From Bacillus sp. JCM 19034 (lineage in GTDB: Bacteria; Bacillota; Bacilli; Bacillales; Bacillaceae_D): a stretch of 64,000 bases of DNA. Position numbers and translations under genes: made by a program. The notes under the pieces are model-generated. The model ran no database searches. It saw only the letters and a program-made list of their open reading frames with translations, and was not told where the DNA came from. Numbering within the stretch: the stretch's first letter is position 1; each line of letters opens with the position of its first letter. This document shows, one piece after another, positions 55,599-64,000 of this stretch. The stretch is taken from positions 1 to 64,000 of the forward strand of contig NZ_BAXR01000016.1 of the NCBI RefSeq assembly GCF_001310635.1. Reading direction: 5' to 3'.

Positions 55599-56101
55599 TT
55601 ATTCAGGCCGTGGCGAATATTGAGTTAATACAGGACCTGCTGAAAAAGGATACTCGTATTCAATTGGGTCATCAAACTCGACGAAATCAAGGTTAACCAT
55701 AAGTAAAATGTAATAATTGCTTCCATCTACTTCACTAACAATGATATGGTCACGTCCAGCCTCTTCCACAATTCCTCTAAAGACACGTGCATTCCACTCA
55801 TTGTTATTTTCATAAGTCATGTGAAAGCTTGCTACTTTTCCACGGTTAAGGCGAAGGATGTTTTCGATATACGACTGTTCGAGCGGAAGGCTTGTTGGTT
55901 GACCTTGTTGCGGGAACCCTGGGACAGCACCGCCTAACGGCTGAAGTTGCTGTGGTTGAGCAAAGCCTGGTGTTTGGTATTGCTGAGCTGAGAAATAAGG
56001 ACCCCAGCTTGTTGCTGTTGCTGATTACCTCCTTGCATAGACTGTTGATTAGGTGATTGCATAGGTTGTTGGCCTTGCTGTGGAAACCATTGTTGACTCA
56101 T
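55599..56101 (-). CDS. gerQ: Spore coat protein GerQ (frame broken near 56005)
   Basis: GerQ holds the germination hydrolase CwlJ in the spore coat and is cross-linked by transglutaminase. The gene starts at ATG 56101 behind AGGAGAGG. The Gln-rich first half (SQQWFPQQGQQPMQSPNQQS, GGNQQQQQ) breaks near 56005 in the CAA/CAG-rich part; the shifted frame continues WGPYFSAQQYQTPGFAQPQQ, LPLEQSYIENILRLNRGKVA and, after MTYENNNEWNARVFRGIVEE, AGRDHIIVSEVDGSNYYILL to TQYSPRPE. SYIENILRLNRGK and AGRDHII are the most conserved parts of GerQ. Total about 167 residues. The cwlJ gene lies upstream on the same strand, as in B. subtilis. Confidence 0.88.
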
Positions 56102-56141
56102 ATGTGTACCTCTCCTTTATAGTATAATCTTGTTGAATATG

Positions 56142-56571
56142 TTAATAAGTACGATATACATCAGGGCATTCTGAAGCTAATGGAGAATAAAAGCAATGCG
56201 ATTTATAACGTCCTGAATTCCATTGTCCCCACCATTGGCTGGGCATGTTCCTTCGGGTCTGAAAAACCATAATGAATTTTCAGCAGGGCGATGCCGTTCG
56301 CCATTAACGATGCGTTGTGCTAATCGTTTATCTCGTTCACGAGCACGTTGATAAAAATAGCCTTTTTGGACAGCTTCAAACCCGCCTGGAGATTGAAAAG
56401 TCATCGCTTGCACATTGTTAATATCTTCAAAATCGAGGCAACGAGTTCTTACACGGTTTACCATTACGTTCCCTGCAGTAAGCATGCCCATCTCCCGTCA
56501 CCTTCTGCCTCTGCTCTCATTAGGCGAGCGAGTATTTCAATATCATTTGAATTTGTTTTAATGACAGCCAT
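56142..56571 (-). CDS. cwlJ: Spore cortex cell wall hydrolase CwlJ (two frame breaks)
   Basis: CwlJ degrades spore cortex peptidoglycan during germination and depends on GerQ. From ATG 56571 (behind GGGGGTGA) the protein reads AVIKTNSNDIEILARLMRAE, AEGDG; one G added to GGG near 56493 gives EMGMLTAGNVMVNRVR and the main domain (SPGGFEAVQKGYFYQRARER, LAQRIVNGERHRPAENSLWF). A second missing base near 56244 (GCCAA) restores CPA-QWWGQWNSGRYKSHCFY and the end ECPDVYRTY with a stop at 56144-56142. The catalytic Glu is expected in RAEAEG. About 143 residues, as in B. subtilis. Confidence 0.87.
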
Positions 56572-56680
56572 TCGTTCACCCCCTATTCATAGTTGCCGTT
56601 CTACGATGTTAACGACGTAGGCTGTACAGTTACTTCACTATATGACTTTGTTTTGCATGTTATGAATAGAATTTTTATCG

Positions 56681-56723
56681 AAAAAAAACACCGACAACGG
56701 CAAAACCGTTTTTCGGTGTTTTG
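56681..56723 (-). terminator. Terminator after hemQ (double stem)
   Basis: AAAACACCGA with TCGGTGTTTT encloses an inner AACGG-CAAAA-CCGTT. On the minus strand it is followed by T-rich sequence, in line with hemQ. Confidence 0.75.
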
Positions 56724-56730
56724 AAAAAAA

Positions 56731-57479
56731 TTATATACTCATATACGAGTGGATTTGATCAATATCAAGGCGATTTCCGACGTAGAAAGCACCAAACTCG
56801 CCATAGCGAGCAGATACTTCATCAAAACGCATTTCATATACAAGCTTTTTAAATTGCAATACATCATCAGCGAACAATGTTACGCCCCACTCCCAATCGT
56901 CAAAGCCAACCGACCCCGTAATGACCTGCTTTACTTTACCAGCATAGCTGCGGCCGATCATACCGTGACTTCTCATTAAGGAACGACGCTCTTCCATTGG
57001 CAGCATGTACCAATTATCATTGCCTTGGCGACGCTTGTCCATTGGATAGAAGCAGACGTGATTCGCTTTTGGTAAAATTGGGTATAGTCTACTACGAACG
57101 TGTGGATTTTGGTAAGGGTCTTCATTGCTTTCCCAGCCATATAATTACTTAATTCTACAACAGAAACGTAAGAGTAGTTCGGGATTGTAAATTCTGCTAG
57201 CTTTGATTTGTTAAAGGCTGTTTCGATTACATTTAATTCTTCCATTGTTGGGCGTAAGATCATCATCATAAAATCAGCTTTCTGCCCAACGATCGTATAC
57301 AAGGCATGGCTTCCTTTTTCTTGTTTTTCTGTTTCTTGCCAATCTGCAATCATTGAATGGAATTCATCTAAAATGTCATGGCGTTCTTCTTCAGTAAGAG
57401 TTTTCCATGCAGGCCAATTCATTGTTCGAAAATCATGTAAGCAATACCAACCATCTAATGTTACCGCTGCTTCACTCAT
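56731..57479 (-). CDS. hemQ: Coproheme decarboxylase (frame broken near 57128)
   Basis: HemQ (ChdC, YwfI) turns coproheme III into heme b, the last step of the coproporphyrin-dependent pathway of Gram-positive bacteria. The first frame has [32 protein letters not shown] and [13 protein letters not shown]. One A added to AAA at 57128-57130 joins [20 protein letters not shown] to [11 protein letters not shown], with the catalytic Tyr and Lys, and [20 protein letters not shown] with the heme-ligand His, through to [11 protein letters not shown]. Length ~249 residues is normal. It is divergent from pta, as in B. subtilis. Confidence 0.92.
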
Positions 57480-57628
57480 GATTCACACTCCTCATCTTCT
57501 TATAAAGTACCTTTACTATATCACATTTTAAATGTTGGAAAAAATGAAGAGCACCACTGACACATAAGCGTCATAACTTTGGTGAACCTAAAAAAGGTAA
57601 AGGAGCGTAAAATGAAGGATTCAAGAGT

Positions 57629-57643
57629 ATGAAAACGCAAACA
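57629..57643 (+). promoter_or_regulatory. CcpA (cre) site upstream of pta
   Basis: ATGAAAACGCAAACA fits WTGNAANCGNWNNCW at every position. It lies ~18 bases before a TTGACA (57662) and 140 bases before the pta start, upstream of the promoter, the position from which CcpA activates pta in B. subtilis. Confidence 0.7.
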
Positions 57644-57768
57644 TAATGATTTTTTGGAAAATTGACACTTTGATGAACTTGACAAATACGGTTCCTTTTT
57701 CACTCTTGGAGGAGTATGCTAATAGTAGGGATCAAAAGTTGAGGGAACGAAAAAGAGGAGGATATATA

Positions 57769-58767
57769 GTGAGCGATCTATTTACAGCAATTAAGGAGCA
57801 AGTGGCAAAACATCAACCAACGATCGTTTTACCAGAAGGGACGGATGAACGGGTATTAGAAGCTGCGATTAAACTTCAAGCTGATCAAGTCGTAAAGCCA
57901 ATTTTAATCGGTAGTGAAGAAGAAGTGAAGGCGAAAGCGAACGAACTACAGTTAGATGTAACAAATGTAACGATTATCGATCCAGTAAATTATGATGAAA
58001 TCGATGCGATGATCGCAGCGTTTGTTGAGCGAAGAAAAGGGAAGGAAACCGAGGAAACCGCACGGGAAAAGTTAGTGGATGTAAATTATTTTGGAACGAT
58101 GCTTGTTTATATGGGCAAAGCAGACGGCCTAGTAAGTGGAGCGGCACACTCGACGGGAGATACTGTTCGCCCAGCATTACAGATTATAAAAACACAGCCA
58201 GGTATTAAGAGAACATCAGGTGTGTTTGTTATGGTTAAAGAGGACAAGAAGTTTGTATTCGGTGATTGTGCGATTAATATCGCACCGAATAGTGAGGAAT
58301 TAGCGGAAATTGCCATTGCGACAGCAGAAACAGCGAAAGTGTTTGGAATTGATCCGAAGGTCGCGATGCTAAGCTTCTCTACGAAGGGTTCAGCATCATC
58401 AATTGAGACCCAAAAAGTATCTGAAGCGACAAAGCTTGCTCAAGCAGCACGTCCTGATTTAGTTATAGATGGTGAGTTCCAATTTGATGCAGCGTTTGTG
58501 CCAGCGGTAGCACAAAAGAAGGCTCCGGATTCTCCGTTACAAGGTCAAGCAAATGTCTTTATTTTTCCAAGTCTTGAATCAGGAAATTTAGGCTATAAAA
58601 TTGCTCAGCGCTTAGGCGGCTACGATGCGATTGGACCAATATTACAAGGGCTTAATAAGCCAGTTAATGATCTTTCGCGCGGATGTAATGTAGCAGATAT
58701 TTATAAGCTGTCTTTGATTACAGCGATGCAGGCAATTAACCAAAAAACAACTGTATCCAATCATTAA
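57769..58767 (+). CDS. pta: Phosphate acetyltransferase
   Basis: Pta converts acetyl-CoA and phosphate into acetyl phosphate, the first step of acetate overflow. The 332-residue protein has the short Bacillus form (no N-terminal DRTGG domain): IVLPEGTDERVLEAAI, DGLVSGAAHSTGDTVRPALQ, FVFGDCAINIAPNSEELAEI, MLSFSTKGSA and the C-terminal GYDAIGPILQGLNKPVNDLS then RGC. It starts at GTG 57769, 8 bases after AGAGGAGG; the longer frame from 57646 runs through the promoter. A cre site lies upstream and a terminator follows. Confidence 0.94.
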   Translation: MSDLFTAIKEQVAKHQPTIVLPEGTDERVLEAAIKLQADQVVKPILIGSEEEVKAKANELQLDVTNVTIIDPVNYDEIDAMIAAFVERRKGKETEETAREKLVDVNYFGTMLVYMGKADGLVSGAAHSTGDTVRPALQIIKTQPGIKRTSGVFVMVKEDKKFVFGDCAINIAPNSEELAEIAIATAETAKVFGIDPKVAMLSFSTKGSASSIETQKVSEATKLAQAARPDLVIDGEFQFDAAFVPAVAQKKAPDSPLQGQANVFIFPSLESGNLGYKIAQRLGGYDAIGPILQGLNKPVNDLSRGCNVADIYKLSLITAMQAINQKTTVSNH

Positions 58768-58772
58768 TAATT

Positions 58773-58806
58773 ATGCCAAAAGGATTCGTATCCTTTTGGC
58801 ATTTTT
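58773..58806 (+). terminator. Terminator of pta
   Basis: ATGCCAAAAGGAT, loop TCGT, ATCCTTTTGGCAT, T4. Confidence 0.88.
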
Positions 58807-58899
58807 AGTTAATATATAATATTTCCATTCTTTTTCCACAGTATGAAATAAGGCTCTTAATTCACACTAAAAGTAGTACGGGAAAGGGAAGGGTCTTTT

Positions 58900-59763
58900 A
58901 TGAAAATGAACGGACGAACGCGATTATTTATGATCGTTAGTTTTACTCATTTATTCTTTTTAGTCATAGTGTTAGTCAAATTCAAAAAGAAAGCAATCGC
59001 TTTGTTATTGAGTACGTTAGGGTTTACGTACTTGTTTGAATATGGTGTTTTAAATCTTTTACGAATGTATCGTTATAAACCGAAAATCTTTCGGAACCCT
59101 TGGGTTGATAATGTCTTTGGTGCGTTTCTTTCTCAAGCCTATTTTGTTCCGATAAAGGCCGTGTTCATAACGTTGTTTCAATATGGCTGGAAAATGAAAA
59201 TAGCATTAGCCTTATTATTAGCTGCGATTGAAGAAACGTTCGTAAAAAAAGGTGCTTTTGTAAAAAGGACGTGGAAAACACCATTCACCTTTTTTGGGGT
59301 TCTCTTTTATTTCTGGTTTGTTGATCAATGGTGGCGTGGTTTCCGTTCGTCAAAGAAAAAGATCATTATGATCATTTCTTTATATTTAAGTAATGTAGTT
59401 CAATATGCGAATGTTTTATTCTTTTTATTTTCTTTTACAAAAGCAATTCGTTTTCGTTTTCCTTACCGAACATCAAGAAGTGACACTCGCGACCAATTTA
59501 TCGTAGCACCGTTATATGCGTTGTTAGCTAGTGTATTTTCAACCGCTATCATTTTAAGGTCAAAGCGATCAAATAAAATAATTGGCATTGGGTTATTAGC
59601 GATTATTGACCAAATCCTCATTAGGCTGGGGCTATTGAAATTGTATAAACAACAGCCTCTCATCCTGTTGGCTATACACGTACTAACACTTCTTATCGGA
59701 GGGTATAAGCATTCATTATTTCTTAATGTACAAAAGGAATTAAAAAATGAGGAAATTGGATAA
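58900..59763 (+). CDS. Polytopic membrane protein, unknown
   Basis: A 287-residue basic protein with seven or eight hydrophobic segments (LFMIVSFTHLFFLVIVLVKF, IALLLSTLGFTYLFEYGVL, MKIALALLLAAIE, FTFFGVLFYFWFVDQWW, IIMIISLYLSNVVQYANVLF and others). The YRYKPKIFRNPWVDNVFGAF piece between segments two and three and the FVDQWW motif are noticeable, and similar proteins occur in Bacillus, but no function is known to me. GGGAAGGG lies about 8 bases before the ATG. It sits between pta and lipL. Confidence 0.65.
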   Translation: MKMNGRTRLFMIVSFTHLFFLVIVLVKFKKKAIALLLSTLGFTYLFEYGVLNLLRMYRYKPKIFRNPWVDNVFGAFLSQAYFVPIKAVFITLFQYGWKMKIALALLLAAIEETFVKKGAFVKRTWKTPFTFFGVLFYFWFVDQWWRGFRSSKKKIIMIISLYLSNVVQYANVLFFLFSFTKAIRFRFPYRTSRSDTRDQFIVAPLYALLASVFSTAIILRSKRSNKIIGIGLLAIIDQILIRLGLLKLYKQQPLILLAIHVLTLLIGGYKHSLFLNVQKELKNEEIG

Positions 59764-59784
59764 AGTGCTATAAATATACAATTC

Positions 59785-60611
59785 TTATAGCACTTTATTG
59801 TTTCGTTCAATTAGGCGATTTTGTTGTTCGTTAAACCAAGCTTGTTCGTCTTCAGAAAAAAAGACGTTTGAAAGGTCAATGCCGTCCTTTATGATTGTTT
59901 TCAATAGAAGCTGCATAGCTTTTGCAACATCGATGTTATCCTGTAATAAGGAAGTTAACGAAGCCATCGTTGTCGGATGAATCGTTGGATATATGAATTT
60001 AGTAGGTGATTGTTTAACTGCATGTTCATAGAAAGAACGAATGAGCTGGGCACGTTCTTCTCCACTTTCGGTTAAACATAAATAAATTTGAACAGCAACG
60101 CCACCACGAATCCTTCTTTGTGAGATGCCGGCAAACTTCTTGCCATTAATGCTCAAATCATAGCTGCCAGGGCAGTACGAACCAACAATTTCTCCTGCTT
60201 CAATCTTAACCTCATAGGAGGCAAAAGCCTTTTGGATAAAGTGGTACATCATGTCATAGCCAAAATCAATTGAAATCGATTTATTTTCTTTCATAATAAG
60301 TGATACATTTAAAATTCCTGGATCAAGGACAACGGCAAGGCCACCAGAATTTCTAATGATCACGTTATAACCTTCTGATTGTAAAAAGTCAATTCCACCA
60401 CTTATATGCGGTAGGCGGCTATCTTGAATTCCGAGTACAACCGTTCTGTCATGAACCATGGGCGAATCGTGGGCAAGGAAAATCCCTGACCGACAAAGGC
60501 ACATAACGTATCGTCATAGGCAAATGAATCAAGAGGTGGAAAATGGAGGCCTAACGTTGAATGATCAAGTAAACGCCATTTCTTTGAGATCGTTCCTAAT
60601 GTTTCGTACAT
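59785..60611 (-). CDS. lipL: Octanoyl-[GcvH]:protein N-octanoyltransferase LipL (frame broken near 60453)
   Basis: LipL moves octanoyl groups from GcvH to E2 subunits of 2-oxo acid dehydrogenases in Bacillus lipoate synthesis. The protein starts at ATG 60611 (behind AGGAG) with MYETLGTISKKWRLLDHSTL and FPPLDSFAYDDTLCAFVGQG. One G added near 60453 (CCATGG) joins RPWVHDRTVVLGIQDSRLPH. Then come VIIRNSGGLAVVLDPGILNV, the catalytic-Cys segment EIVGSYCPGSYDLSINGKKF and GISQRRIRGGVAVQIYLC. About 276 residues. In B. subtilis lipL (ywfL) is also close to pta and hemQ. Lipoate-protein ligase A shares the fold but lacks this Cys. Confidence 0.9.
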
Positions 60612-60753
60612 GTGAGTAACTCCTGTTCCTTGAAATCGGTTCGATTTATTATATCATGTTCCTCACATTTTTTCGTGCAAAAGAAAAAGAGGTGTGGTAA
60701 AATAGTCGCTAGGTTAAAAATGAGCAACTTATATGATAGAAAGGAACCGAGAT

Positions 60754-60993
60754 ATGGCAAATGAATTTCGAATTTGTGACGAGTGCCAAGCAACGAATAT
60801 TAAGACGCTGATACCGCGTTTAAAGAAGCTCGACCCTACCGCAACAATCGATATTCGTTGTCAATCGTATTGCGGTCCAGGACGGAAGAAGTCGTTTGTA
60901 TTCGTAAATAATCGCCCCGTAGCTGCACCTAATGAGGATCAGCTGATAGATAAAGTAGAAAAGAAGATTCAATCAAAGGTTACTTCTTCATAG
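60754..60993 (+). CDS. DUF1450 family protein
   Basis: A 79-residue protein with the DUF1450 pattern: [20 protein letters not shown], then [20 protein letters not shown] and [14 protein letters not shown]. The paired cysteines (CDEC and CQSYC) suggest a thioredoxin-like or metal-binding small protein. B. subtilis YuzB belongs to the same family; function unknown. I chose ATG 60754 behind AAAGGA. A terminator follows (61001-61041). Confidence 0.82.
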   Translation: MANEFRICDECQATNIKTLIPRLKKLDPTATIDIRCQSYCGPGRKKSFVFVNNRPVAAPNEDQLIDKVEKKIQSKVTSS

Positions 60994-61000
60994 AGAAGAG

Positions 61001-61041
61001 TAGAGTGTCGCTTTACTATAAGTAAAGGGTACTCTTTTTTT
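61001..61041 (+). terminator. Terminator after the DUF1450 gene
   Basis: AGAGTGTCGCTTTACT pairs with AGTAAAGGGTACTCT (one mismatch region) around ATA, followed by T7. Confidence 0.75.
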
Positions 61042-61485
61042 ATGGCTAATAGTGTAGTATCTTCACTTTCGGTAAGAGTTTTTCCGACTGAATTATCCGG
61101 GGTTTATGAGAACTAAAAAGGTGTGAACTATGCACGATGGATCTGCTGAAATCGGTAATGATGGTGTTGTAGTTTCTATTTAGATAAGTACGATGAGAGA
61201 TTCTTTTAGAGTAAGTAACTAATTGTGTGGAAAAGGAAAACCTTTTGGTGGGCCTTTTAGGACGAGGCCGGCAGTAAAGGCTTTTAGCCACAGAGCAAGA
61301 AGTTGGGGCAAAAGTTAGGTTAGCCAAAACAAAGTACTAAAGTTTTATATGAATTAGTTTGGATTATTATTTATAGACTTTTTTAATATGAAGTTAGTAA
61401 GTCTTTAGCGTTGTTCATATTCTCTTTGAATTTTAATAAAGTACATGACCGTAGGAATTTCCATTTTAACAAAGTAAATTAGTAT
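61042..61485. other. 440-bp region without a clear gene
   Basis: No convincing gene. A tiny open frame with a good AGGTGTGA site (61130-61183, MHDGSAEIGNDGVVVSI) and a Gly/Pro/Arg-rich translation just after it (CGKGKPFGGPFRTRPAVKAF) hint at remnants of something, but neither can be identified. The minus-strand open frame across 61046-61327 has no ribosome site and unlikely composition. Confidence 0.35.
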
Positions 61486-61887
61486 TTAATTAGATTTAAT
61501 AGCAACACAGTGATTCGAACGAGTCAATACTCTGTCTTCCTTCTTTTTGATTTGCTCTTCTAACCGTTGTTTTACAATAGATAGTGCATATATTTTCTTG
61601 TTGATTTCTGCTAGCTTATCTTCATACACATCAAATACTTCATCACATAATTCTTCCATTTCATATTGTGGATAGGAATCTATACAACTCAAAAATTCCT
61701 CGATTTGATCAGTCGTCAGACCTAAGCCTAAATAGAGTTGGATTGTTTTGATCCGTTCAATGGAAGATTCCTCGAACTCCCGATAGCCGTTATCAAGGCG
61801 AGTAGAAGTAATCAGATTTTTCTTCTCATAGTGACGAATCGATCGAATGCTAACACCTGTTTTTTTAGATAATTCACTTATTTTCAA
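61486..61887 (-). CDS. MerR family transcriptional regulator
   Basis: A 133-residue regulator: the winged helix at the N-terminus (MKISELSKKTGVSIRSIRHY, EKKNLITSTRLDNGYREFEE), a linker with LYLGLGLTTDQIEEFLSCID, and a long C-terminal helix (DKLAEINKKIYALSIVKQRL) for dimerisation. There is one Cys in LSCID and one in ELCDEV, so a thiol-sensing mode is possible but unsupported. It lies downstream of two imine-reductase-family genes on the same strand, with ~200 bases between, and may control them. GGAGG precedes the ATG. Confidence 0.85.
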   Translation of the reverse strand: MKISELSKKTGVSIRSIRHYEKKNLITSTRLDNGYREFEESSIERIKTIQLYLGLGLTTDQIEEFLSCIDSYPQYEMEELCDEVFDVYEDKLAEINKKIYALSIVKQRLEEQIKKKEDRVLTRSNHCVAIKSN

Positions 61888-62088
61888 TTAAATGACCTCC
61901 TTAGTGCAGCTAATAAAAGCATAATCAGTTAACGGGTCCTTACGAGTAAATAAACGTTTTATTACTCATATATGTAACCATGTCGTTAACGATTCCTTTT
62001 AATTCCAAGCCTCTTGTAATAGTATAGCAATGAACGGTTGCTAAAGGTTGTCTCAAATGATCCTCGCTACAAAAATTACCCATTGTTA

Positions 62089-63012
62089 TTAGTCAGTCAG
62101 TTTTTTAGCTCTAAGCATTTCAAAAACTCGCTCAGGGCTTTCTGCTCCATAACCTTCTGCAACTAATTGCTCATAGTTAGCCTTCAAAGGTACCATCCAG
62201 TCGAAAGGGATGATCAGCTCTTTGCATGCTTTGATGATGTGTTCGAGTGCGAGTGTATTCGTATGAAGGTTGGAAACGTCTGTTTTGTAGTTGGCTTCAT
62301 CAAGCATGGCTGCTGCCTCAGGATTCGAAAAGCTAGGTACAATGACATAATTGAGCCATTCTTCGATAAATGGTTGAAACTCTGAAGCTGTGATGCCTGC
62401 TCTATTTATCATAGCATGAGCATGAAGCCAGCTTTGCTGCACGCCATAAAGCATGGTCAATAAGGCGAGGTCATATAACAACGGGACACCGGGGTCTTCA
62501 CTGAGATGTACGCTGTTGCCCCCTAGTACCTTTAGAAATGGATCGTATTCTTTGAAGAGTACTAGGTTTCCTCCATAAAAGATTACTGCTTCAGGCGAGC
62601 CAATCATTGGGGGTACTGCCATAATTGCTCCATCTAAATATTGGGCATCATGTTGTGCTATCCATTTCGCCATCTTACGAGCATCATCAGGTGTTCCAGA
62701 AGTAAGGTTAATGATGATGTGACCAGATAGGGCATCGCTTATAGGATCAAGGAGTTCCATCAAAACCTCATAGGTCGCGACACAGGCAATGATGACTTTG
62801 GAGGCCAATATTGCCTCTCTTACGGTCTCTGCACGAGTAGCCCCTTTTTCTACAAGATCGTCTCCCTTTTTGTAAGACCTGTTCCAGACGGTTGTTAGGA
62901 ATCCGTTCTTTAAAAAAGTGCTCGCTAAAGATTGACCCATTAAACCTAGACCTAGCACTGTTACTGTTTTGTTTCGTTCATTCACATTTCGATCCTGTTT
63001 TGATTTTTCCAT
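62089..63012 (-). CDS. Imine reductase / beta-hydroxyacid dehydrogenase family protein, copy 1
   Basis: A 307-residue NADPH-dependent reductase. The Rossmann fold has VTVLGLGLMGQSLASTFLKN and TVWNRSYKKGDDLV (the Asn-Arg-Ser that reads the NADPH phosphate), then NLTSGTPDDARKMAKW and YLDGAIMAVPPMIGSPEAVI, both typical of bacterial imine reductases. The long helix linking the domains has PLLYDLALLTMLYG, with Asp at the position of the proton donor in one class of imine reductases. The C-terminal domain swaps in the dimer. AGGAGAGAAGG precedes the ATG. The natural substrate is unknown. Confidence 0.85.
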   Translation of the reverse strand: MEKSKQDRNVNERNKTVTVLGLGLMGQSLASTFLKNGFLTTVWNRSYKKGDDLVEKGATRAETVREAILASKVIIACVATYEVLMELLDPISDALSGHIIINLTSGTPDDARKMAKWIAQHDAQYLDGAIMAVPPMIGSPEAVIFYGGNLVLFKEYDPFLKVLGGNSVHLSEDPGVPLLYDLALLTMLYGVQQSWLHAHAMINRAGITASEFQPFIEEWLNYVIVPSFSNPEAAAMLDEANYKTDVSNLHTNTLALEHIIKACKELIIPFDWMVPLKANYEQLVAEGYGAESPERVFEMLRAKKLTD

Positions 63013-63080
63013 TAACCTTCTCTCCTTAAAGATATTATAGAAACATTATTCATCAATGTAATGAAATGTTTTTTACCTTA

Positions 63081-63998
63081 TTAATCGTTATCATTTGAAA
63101 ACTCTTTAAGTACATCACTCAGGCGTGAGAAACCATCATTGCCATAGCCTTTGTCAATCGCCCGCTGTGCGATCGCCTTTGCGGCCCTTAACATACTGGC
63201 GTCAATCCGATGTTCTTCAGCAACTTGGATAATGTGTTCCATTCCTGCTGCATTAGAGGCAATGTTAGAGCCATCTCCTGGGTACTCTTGTTGATCAACT
63301 TCTTGTGCCATAACGTCCATAATATTAGGCATGATACCAATGATTCCTTTCGTGTAAGGTAAGAGTTCCTGAGAGGAAATATTTTCTGTGCTCGCAAGTG
63401 CAAGAGCATGGACGTAACCATTCATAGATGTCCAGAAAAAATCGAGCAATGCTATGTCGTAAGCGGCTGCACGGCCAGGGTCGGGGCCAAGATATGAAGC
63501 AGTGCCACCAAGGCTTGCTAATGTGGACTGATATGCTTGATAGACGTCCTTAGTTCCGCTGTATAGAATGGATGCCGTAGAATGACCTATGGTCGGTGTA
63601 GGAGTCATAATCGTACCGTCGAGGTAGTTAACTCCATGTTCTGTAGCCCATAACGACATTTGGCGTGCCTGTTTTGGGGAATCAGAGGTAAGATTCACCA
63701 ATGCTTTTCCCTTTAAGATACTCTCCGACCGATTAACGATTGAATGTACAGCATTATAGTCCAGCACACAAATGATCACCAACGGACTCGCCTCAATCGC
63801 GTTAACGGCTGTATTAGCAAGTACAGCTCCTCGGTCGACAAGATCATCCGCTTTTCCCGGCGAACGATTCCAAACGGTCGTAGGGTGATCGTTTTTTAGG
63901 AATGCTCTGGCTAGTGCCCGCCCCATAGGACCTAAGCCAATGACTGTCACTGGTGTTCGTTCTTTGTCCGCCCTCGTCTTTTTAATTCTGGCTACCAT
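63081..63998 (-). CDS. Imine reductase / beta-hydroxyacid dehydrogenase family protein, copy 2
   Basis: A 305-residue paralogue of the neighbouring gene, 68 bases upstream of it. It has VTVIGLGPMGRALARAFLKN, TVWNRSPGKADDLVDRGAV, NLTSDSPKQARQMSLW, YLDGTIMTPTPTIGHSTASI and AAYDIALLDFFWTSMNG with the same Asp in the inter-domain helix. The two are clearly related but far from identical, so this is an old duplication or two acquired genes. The ATG at 63998 is two bases from the window end, so the ribosome site and promoter cannot be seen and a longer start is possible. Confidence 0.83.
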   Translation of the reverse strand: MVARIKKTRADKERTPVTVIGLGPMGRALARAFLKNDHPTTVWNRSPGKADDLVDRGAVLANTAVNAIEASPLVIICVLDYNAVHSIVNRSESILKGKALVNLTSDSPKQARQMSLWATEHGVNYLDGTIMTPTPTIGHSTASILYSGTKDVYQAYQSTLASLGGTASYLGPDPGRAAAYDIALLDFFWTSMNGYVHALALASTENISSQELLPYTKGIIGIMPNIMDVMAQEVDQQEYPGDGSNIASNAAGMEHIIQVAEEHRIDASMLRAAKAIAQRAIDKGYGNDGFSRLSDVLKEFSNDND

Positions 63999-64000
63999 TG

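Noticed and set aside
61046-61327. 93-codon minus-strand open frame
   Set aside because: No ribosome binding site, Ser/Arg-rich composition typical of chance frames, and it covers the terminator of the DUF1450 gene.
1-64000. CRISPR arrays, insertion sequences, prophage genes, tRNA and rRNA genes
   Set aside because: I looked for regularly spaced direct repeats, transposase or integrase motifs and tRNA-like cloverleaf ends with CCA and found none that I could support.

Overview
The window looks like a chromosome segment from a spore-forming, probably alkaliphilic member of the Bacillaceae (Bacillus / Halalkalibacter / Alkalihalobacillus type). The DNA is AT-rich, ribosome binding sites are of the strong GGAGG kind, and many blocks match Bacillus gene sets: gerQ and cwlJ (spore germination), the ywdI/ywdK pair, hemQ-pta-lipL, bmrCD, YpiB-like and YhfW-like genes, and CcpA, BirA and GlnR/TnrA sites. 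This is inferred from gene content. I see no rRNA, tRNA, complete insertion sequence, prophage or CRISPR array.

Layout. 1-4.5 kb: tail of a sortase-anchored surface protein, a MarR/MATE efflux pair, suhB and an rlmN-type methyltransferase. 4.7-5.8 kb: a PhzF-family gene and a small broken gene on the minus strand. 6.1-13.1 kb: a conserved locus of uncertain function (polytopic membrane protein, DUF4129, DUF4350, MoxR ATPase, DUF58, a divergent SpoIIM-like/DUF95 gene, RDD protein). 13.1-18.7 kb: a drug-response block: a leader peptide with an antiterminator/terminator switch ahead of the heterodimeric ABC exporter bmrCD, an unknown gene and a FusB-like EF-G-binding protein. 18.8-29 kb: bioB under a textbook BirA operator, fumC, rpiA, small and HAD genes, a GNAT protein, an MDR reductase, a Gfo/Idh/MocA oxidoreductase, and aguA-aguB for putrescine synthesis from agmatine. 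29-33.6 kb: a membrane GGDEF-EAL protein co-transcribed with an orphan solute-binding lipoprotein and a CHY zinc-finger protein. 33.6-42.8 kb: topB, a glyoxalase-family gene, a large wall-anchored arabinanase with upstream cre sites, a Rieske/FAD oxidoreductase and cshA.

42.8-54 kb: a candidate small RNA, then nitrogen genes: glnA with two GlnR/TnrA boxes, rarD, a phosphatase, ung, a two-component system, and amtB with its own GlnR/TnrA box followed by a DUF294 nucleotidyltransferase-like gene, a DnaQ-type exonuclease and a short GlnR-like MerR regulator. 54-61 kb: ywdI and ywdK homologues, gerQ, cwlJ, hemQ, pta, a membrane protein, lipL and a DUF1450 protein. 61.4-64 kb: a MerR regulator and two tandem imine-reductase-family genes.

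Data quality. At least twenty-four genes are interrupted by a single-base frameshift, nearly always at or next to a homopolymer run and nearly always repaired by adding one base. Essential-type genes (rpiA, hemQ, glnA) are affected alongside accessory ones. This is best explained by a sequencing error profile (pyro- or ion-semiconductor type), so I report the repaired genes as single CDS entries and give the position of each break. The in-frame TGA in the small gene at 4.7-4.9 kb is different in kind (a substitution, not an indel).
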